Program-made: the position numbers and the translations under genes | Shown: positions 13,940 to 16,004 of the stretch, in pieces | Layout: each line of letters starts with the position of its first letter | Numbering within the stretch: position 1 is the stretch's first letter | DNA from: an uncultured Ruminococcus sp. | GTDB lineage: Bacteria > Bacillota > Clostridia > Oscillospirales > Acutalibacteraceae | Direction: 5' to 3' | DNA length: 16,004 bases | Assembly: GCA_946055445.1 (NCBI GenBank) | Contig: CAMGGF010000013.1 | Coordinates: 1-16,004 of the forward strand | Notes under the pieces: generated by a model | Told to the model about the DNA's origin: nothing | What the model saw: only the letters and a program-made list of their open reading frames with translations | Database searches by the model: none

Positions 13940-14611
13940 ATGCGAACACGGTACAACAAACGATTTCTGTGGCTCTTACTTGCGGCGGCGGTCAGCATCG
14001 GTTGCATCTTGCTGACGGTTGGTATTGTCTACACGGAAAGTCTGCGCCCCGAAATCTCGGTCTGTTTAGACGCGGGACACGGCGGCGAGGACTGCGGCGC
14101 AACCTATGGGGAGCGGCTTGAAAAGGACGACAATTTGCGGCTGACGCTTTTGGTGCGCGACAAATTAGAGGCAAACGGTATTAAAGTATATTTAACACGC
14201 GAGGACGACACCTATTTGACGCTTGCAGAACGGTGTAAAATTGCCAACCGCAAACATTGCACGCTGTTTGTAGCCTTACACCGCAACAGCAGTGAATCGG
14301 GCGGTGCAGGCGTTGAAATGTGGGTAAAAAATACGCCGAGCGACACGGAATGGGCGCTGGCGGAGAATATGCTTTCTGCATTAGAGGATGCGGGGATTTC
14401 CAAAGCACGCGGCGTAAAATCGGGCTACGCCAAAAACGCCGACGGCAACTATTATGTAAACGCGCACACGGATATGGACAGTTGTCTTGCGGAAATCGGA
14501 TTTATCACAAGCGACAAGGACAACACCCTGTTTGACGAAAATCTTGACGCCTATGCGACGGCGATTGCAAAAGGGATTATAGAAACATTAGACAGCATGA
14601 CAGAAGAATAG
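13940..14611 (+). CDS. Membrane-anchored N-acetylmuramoyl-L-alanine amidase (Amidase_3, CwlD-like)
   Basis: The product (223 residues from the chosen start) is a zinc amidase that cleaves the bond between N-acetylmuramic acid and L-alanine in peptidoglycan. An N-terminal membrane helix (about 9-31, FLWLLLAAAVSIGCILLTVGIVY) would leave the enzyme outside the membrane. The Amidase_3 domain has zinc ligands H47 (LDAGHGGED), E61 (RLEKDDN) and H114 (ALHRNSS, where most relatives read SIHxN), and catalytic E175 (LAEIGFITS). Length and single-domain layout match CwlD (237 residues), which helps make muramic-delta-lactam in the spore cortex, but the assignment is inference. ATG 13940 is preferred because AGGGTG ends five bases upstream; ATG 13913 lies inside a promoter-like sequence and has no such site. 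It is the only plus-strand gene, divergent from the GH27 gene. Confidence 0.88.
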   Translation: MRTRYNKRFLWLLLAAAVSIGCILLTVGIVYTESLRPEISVCLDAGHGGEDCGATYGERLEKDDNLRLTLLVRDKLEANGIKVYLTREDDTYLTLAERCKIANRKHCTLFVALHRNSSESGGAGVEMWVKNTPSDTEWALAENMLSALEDAGISKARGVKSGYAKNADGNYYVNAHTDMDSCLAEIGFITSDKDNTLFDENLDAYATAIAKGIIETLDSMTEE

Positions 14612-14630
14612 CATACATAATAAAGTAAAC

Positions 14631-14654
14631 GCCCCGATGCAAAAGCATCGGGGC
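14631..14654. terminator. Perfect stem-loop between convergent genes, probable bidirectional terminator
   Basis: GCCCCGATGC and GCATCGGGGC form a perfect 10-bp stem around AAAA. It sits 19 bases after the amidase stop and 58 bases beyond the stop of the minus-strand surface gene. The tails are T-rich but interrupted on both strands (ATGTGTTTATT on plus, GTTTACTTTATT on minus), so termination may be incomplete. Confidence 0.72.
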
Positions 14655-14712
14655 AAATGTGTTTATTGGTTTTTACGGGTATTGCCTGCCGTTTATCTTG
14701 AAAAACAGGCAG

Positions 14713-15657
14713 TTACGCGCGGTTCTCCTCTTCCTCGTCATCCCGTTTGCGTCTGCGTGCAAACAACAGGAACAGCAAAAGGAAGAACGCAAAGCCAAAC
14801 AGAACAGCGGCTTCTGTGGGATTTTCACGAATTAACGCGCCTGTTTGGATAATAACAGGGTTATCCTTAATGATTTCCCCGATACTCGGCGGTTCGTCCG
14901 CAGACGGTGCAGGTATCCCCGGTAAAATCGTTACAGACCCGTCCGAATTGACAATGAAGTCTAAATCGGCAAGTTCTGTTTCCTCGGGAACCACGACAAC
15001 CTGTGTACCGTCTTCCAAAGTTTCGACCGTGATTTCCGCCGCATCCGCACGCACTTCAATCACAAAATTCTCAATTCCGACAATGACACCCTCGCTGTTT
15101 TTGATTTCCACGCGATGACGGCCGTCTTTGATAACGGGAATGGAATATTGCCCGTCACGGTCCGAAACGGTTTCTATCTCGCCGAAGTCAAAAATCATAG
15201 AGGCATTCGGCAACGGGGTATCTCGGTCACCGCTGTATACACCGCCTTGCAACGCAAAACGGTGGCAGGGGTCATGTTCTTCGGGATGCGGCATTTCCGA
15301 ATTGCAATCTGCAAAACCGAATACAATATTCAAATCTGTGTAAACATTTTGAAGCGGCAATTCACCGTATTCCATTTGGTCGGTAACATCTTCATCGTTC
15401 ACGGTAACGGTTTCAATATGACAATCCGCACTGCAAATGATTTCCAAGGTGATTGCACCGTGGCGCGGCACGACGATGGTTGTACCGCTGGGTACAAGTT
15501 CATCTTCATACAGAACATAACCGCCCTCGTTATAAGTTACGGTAATTTCATGCTGACCGGGCACAACCGTCCTCAACTGCATATCTTCGGCAAAAACGCC
15601 GATTTGTAAAGCAAAGCACAGCAAAACACAAAGCAACACACTGTATGCCTTTTTCAT
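14713..15657 (-). CDS. Secreted, C-terminally membrane-anchored surface protein with carboxypeptidase-regulatory-like domain
   Basis: I do not recognise a named family for the whole protein (314 residues). It has a signal peptide (1-23, MKKAYSVLL to GVFA, cleavage before ED), an N-terminal beta-rich part (about 25-110), and then a segment (about 135-202, GGVYSGDRDTPLPNASMIFDFG, TVSDRDGQYSIPVIKDGRHRVEI) that looks like a carboxypeptidase-regulatory or Cna-B-like beta sandwich. An acidic, proline-containing linker follows, then one membrane helix (about 283-300) and a charged tail, RRRKRDDEEEENRA. There is no LPxTG-type motif before the helix, so anchoring should be by the helix itself. Start ATG 15657 is fixed by GGGAGGTGAT; the frame extends eight codons upstream only to a TTG. 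It lies 36 bases after another surface-protein gene and is probably co-transcribed. Confidence 0.75.
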   Translation of the reverse strand: MKKAYSVLLCVLLCFALQIGVFAEDMQLRTVVPGQHEITVTYNEGGYVLYEDELVPSGTTIVVPRHGAITLEIICSADCHIETVTVNDEDVTDQMEYGELPLQNVYTDLNIVFGFADCNSEMPHPEEHDPCHRFALQGGVYSGDRDTPLPNASMIFDFGEIETVSDRDGQYSIPVIKDGRHRVEIKNSEGVIVGIENFVIEVRADAAEITVETLEDGTQVVVVPEETELADLDFIVNSDGSVTILPGIPAPSADEPPSIGEIIKDNPVIIQTGALIRENPTEAAVLFGFAFFLLLFLLFARRRKRDDEEEENRA

Positions 15658-15693
15658 GAAATCACCTCCCAAAAAATACAAACTCCAACTTAA

Positions 15694-16004
15694 TTACGGG
15701 GTGGGCGCGGTATACACTACGGTGTAGGTCATGGTGCCGGTATAAGTGCCGACCGCCGCGCCACTGAAATCAGCAATGGTCACGGTTGTGGTGCTGGGCA
15801 CGGCGGTATTCGCGCCGGTGAAATCCTGCGCCGCACCGTTTTGTACGGTGAAGGTCAGGGTATCGGCCGTGCCGGCCGCTGTCATAATGCCACCGGCATT
15901 TTCCGCCGCGCTAACGGTGATTTTTGCGCCGATTTGCAACGCGCTTGTGACGGTGTATTTCGCATCCTGCGCGGCGGTATCGCCCCAAGCGACATTGACT
16001 GCCG
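15694..16004 (-). CDS. C-terminal end of a Thr/Ala-rich, probably secreted beta protein (5' part outside window)
   Basis: The frame is open from the right edge to a TAA at 15696-15694, giving 102 residues and no usable start in the window; an in-frame TTG at 15939 lacks support. Composition is dominated by Thr, Ala, Val and Gly, with alternating beta-strand patterns and few charges, and no cysteine. It ends AAVGTYTGTMTYTVVYTAPTP, a pattern I associate with the last strands of secreted surface or fimbria-like beta-sandwich proteins of Clostridia; this is recognition by pattern, not a family match. The coding sequence is visibly richer in G and C than the neighbouring genes. It is followed after 36 bases by the anchored surface protein, so the two may act together at the cell surface. 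Confidence 0.6.
   Translation of the reverse strand, partial: AVNVAWGDTAAQDAKYTVTSALQIGAKITVSAAENAGGIMTAAGTADTLTFTVQNGAAQDFTGANTAVPSTTTVTIADFSGAAVGTYTGTMTYTVVYTAPTP

Noticed and set aside
14683..14711. TGCCTG/CAGGCA inverted repeat just after the stop of the surface protein as a terminator
   Set aside because: Only six pairs around a 17-base loop and no following T tract on the minus strand; the hairpin at 14631-14654 is far better.
15586..15657. Lipoprotein signal in the anchored surface protein because of cysteines in the signal peptide
   Set aside because: The sequence around the cysteines (VLLC, CVLLC) does not fit a lipobox with small residues at -1, and a normal AxA-like cleavage site (GVFA before ED) is present.
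1..16004. CRISPR array, transposon, prophage, toxin-antitoxin or defence cluster
   Set aside because: No regularly spaced repeats, transposase or integrase motifs, tRNA-like ends or paired small genes are visible; every large open frame is accounted for by core or envelope genes.

Overview
The window reads as a chromosomal core region of a low-to-moderate GC Firmicute, most likely a gut-type Clostridia member (Oscillospiraceae/Ruminococcaceae-like). The reasons are the dgt-dnaG-rpoD order, AddA/AddB in place of RecBCD, GGAGG-type ribosome binding sites, an ATP-cone (probably class III) ribonucleotide reductase, and a SigA of the short Bacillus/Clostridium type. The genus is inference. There is no rRNA, tRNA, CRISPR array, insertion sequence, phage or defence island.

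Layout (12 genes, all on the minus strand except one). Positions 1-304 hold the start of a ribonucleotide reductase gene (nrdD-like), preceded by a regulatory stretch with NrdR-box-like palindromes and two candidate promoters. Positions 575-5180 hold yigZ, dgt, dnaG and rpoD, transcribed in that order and closed by a strong hairpin terminator at 529-562. Positions 5257-5463 hold rpmE (ribosomal protein L31) with its own promoter and terminator. Positions 5555-13764 form an apparent operon: a GH27 glycosidase, then addB, then addA, with an 18-base gap and a 4-base overlap. A divergent control region (13765-13939) separates this from the only plus-strand gene, a membrane-anchored CwlD-like N-acetylmuramoyl-L-alanine amidase (13940-14611). 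A perfect stem-loop at 14631-14654 lies between the amidase and two convergent surface-protein genes (14713-15657, and 15694 to beyond the window end).

Function. The minus-strand block is mainly nucleic-acid housekeeping: dNTP supply (reductase) and turnover (dGTPase-like), primer synthesis (DnaG), the main sigma factor, and double-strand-break processing (AddAB). The right end is envelope biology: peptidoglycan hydrolysis and secreted or anchored beta-rich proteins.

I see no convincing new multi-gene system. The best leads are regulatory: the structured nrdD upstream region, the divergent GH27/amidase intergenic region with a palindrome, repeats and a SigmaE-like promoter, and the coupling of a glycosidase to addBA. 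The surface-protein pair at the right edge is the least characterised coding content.
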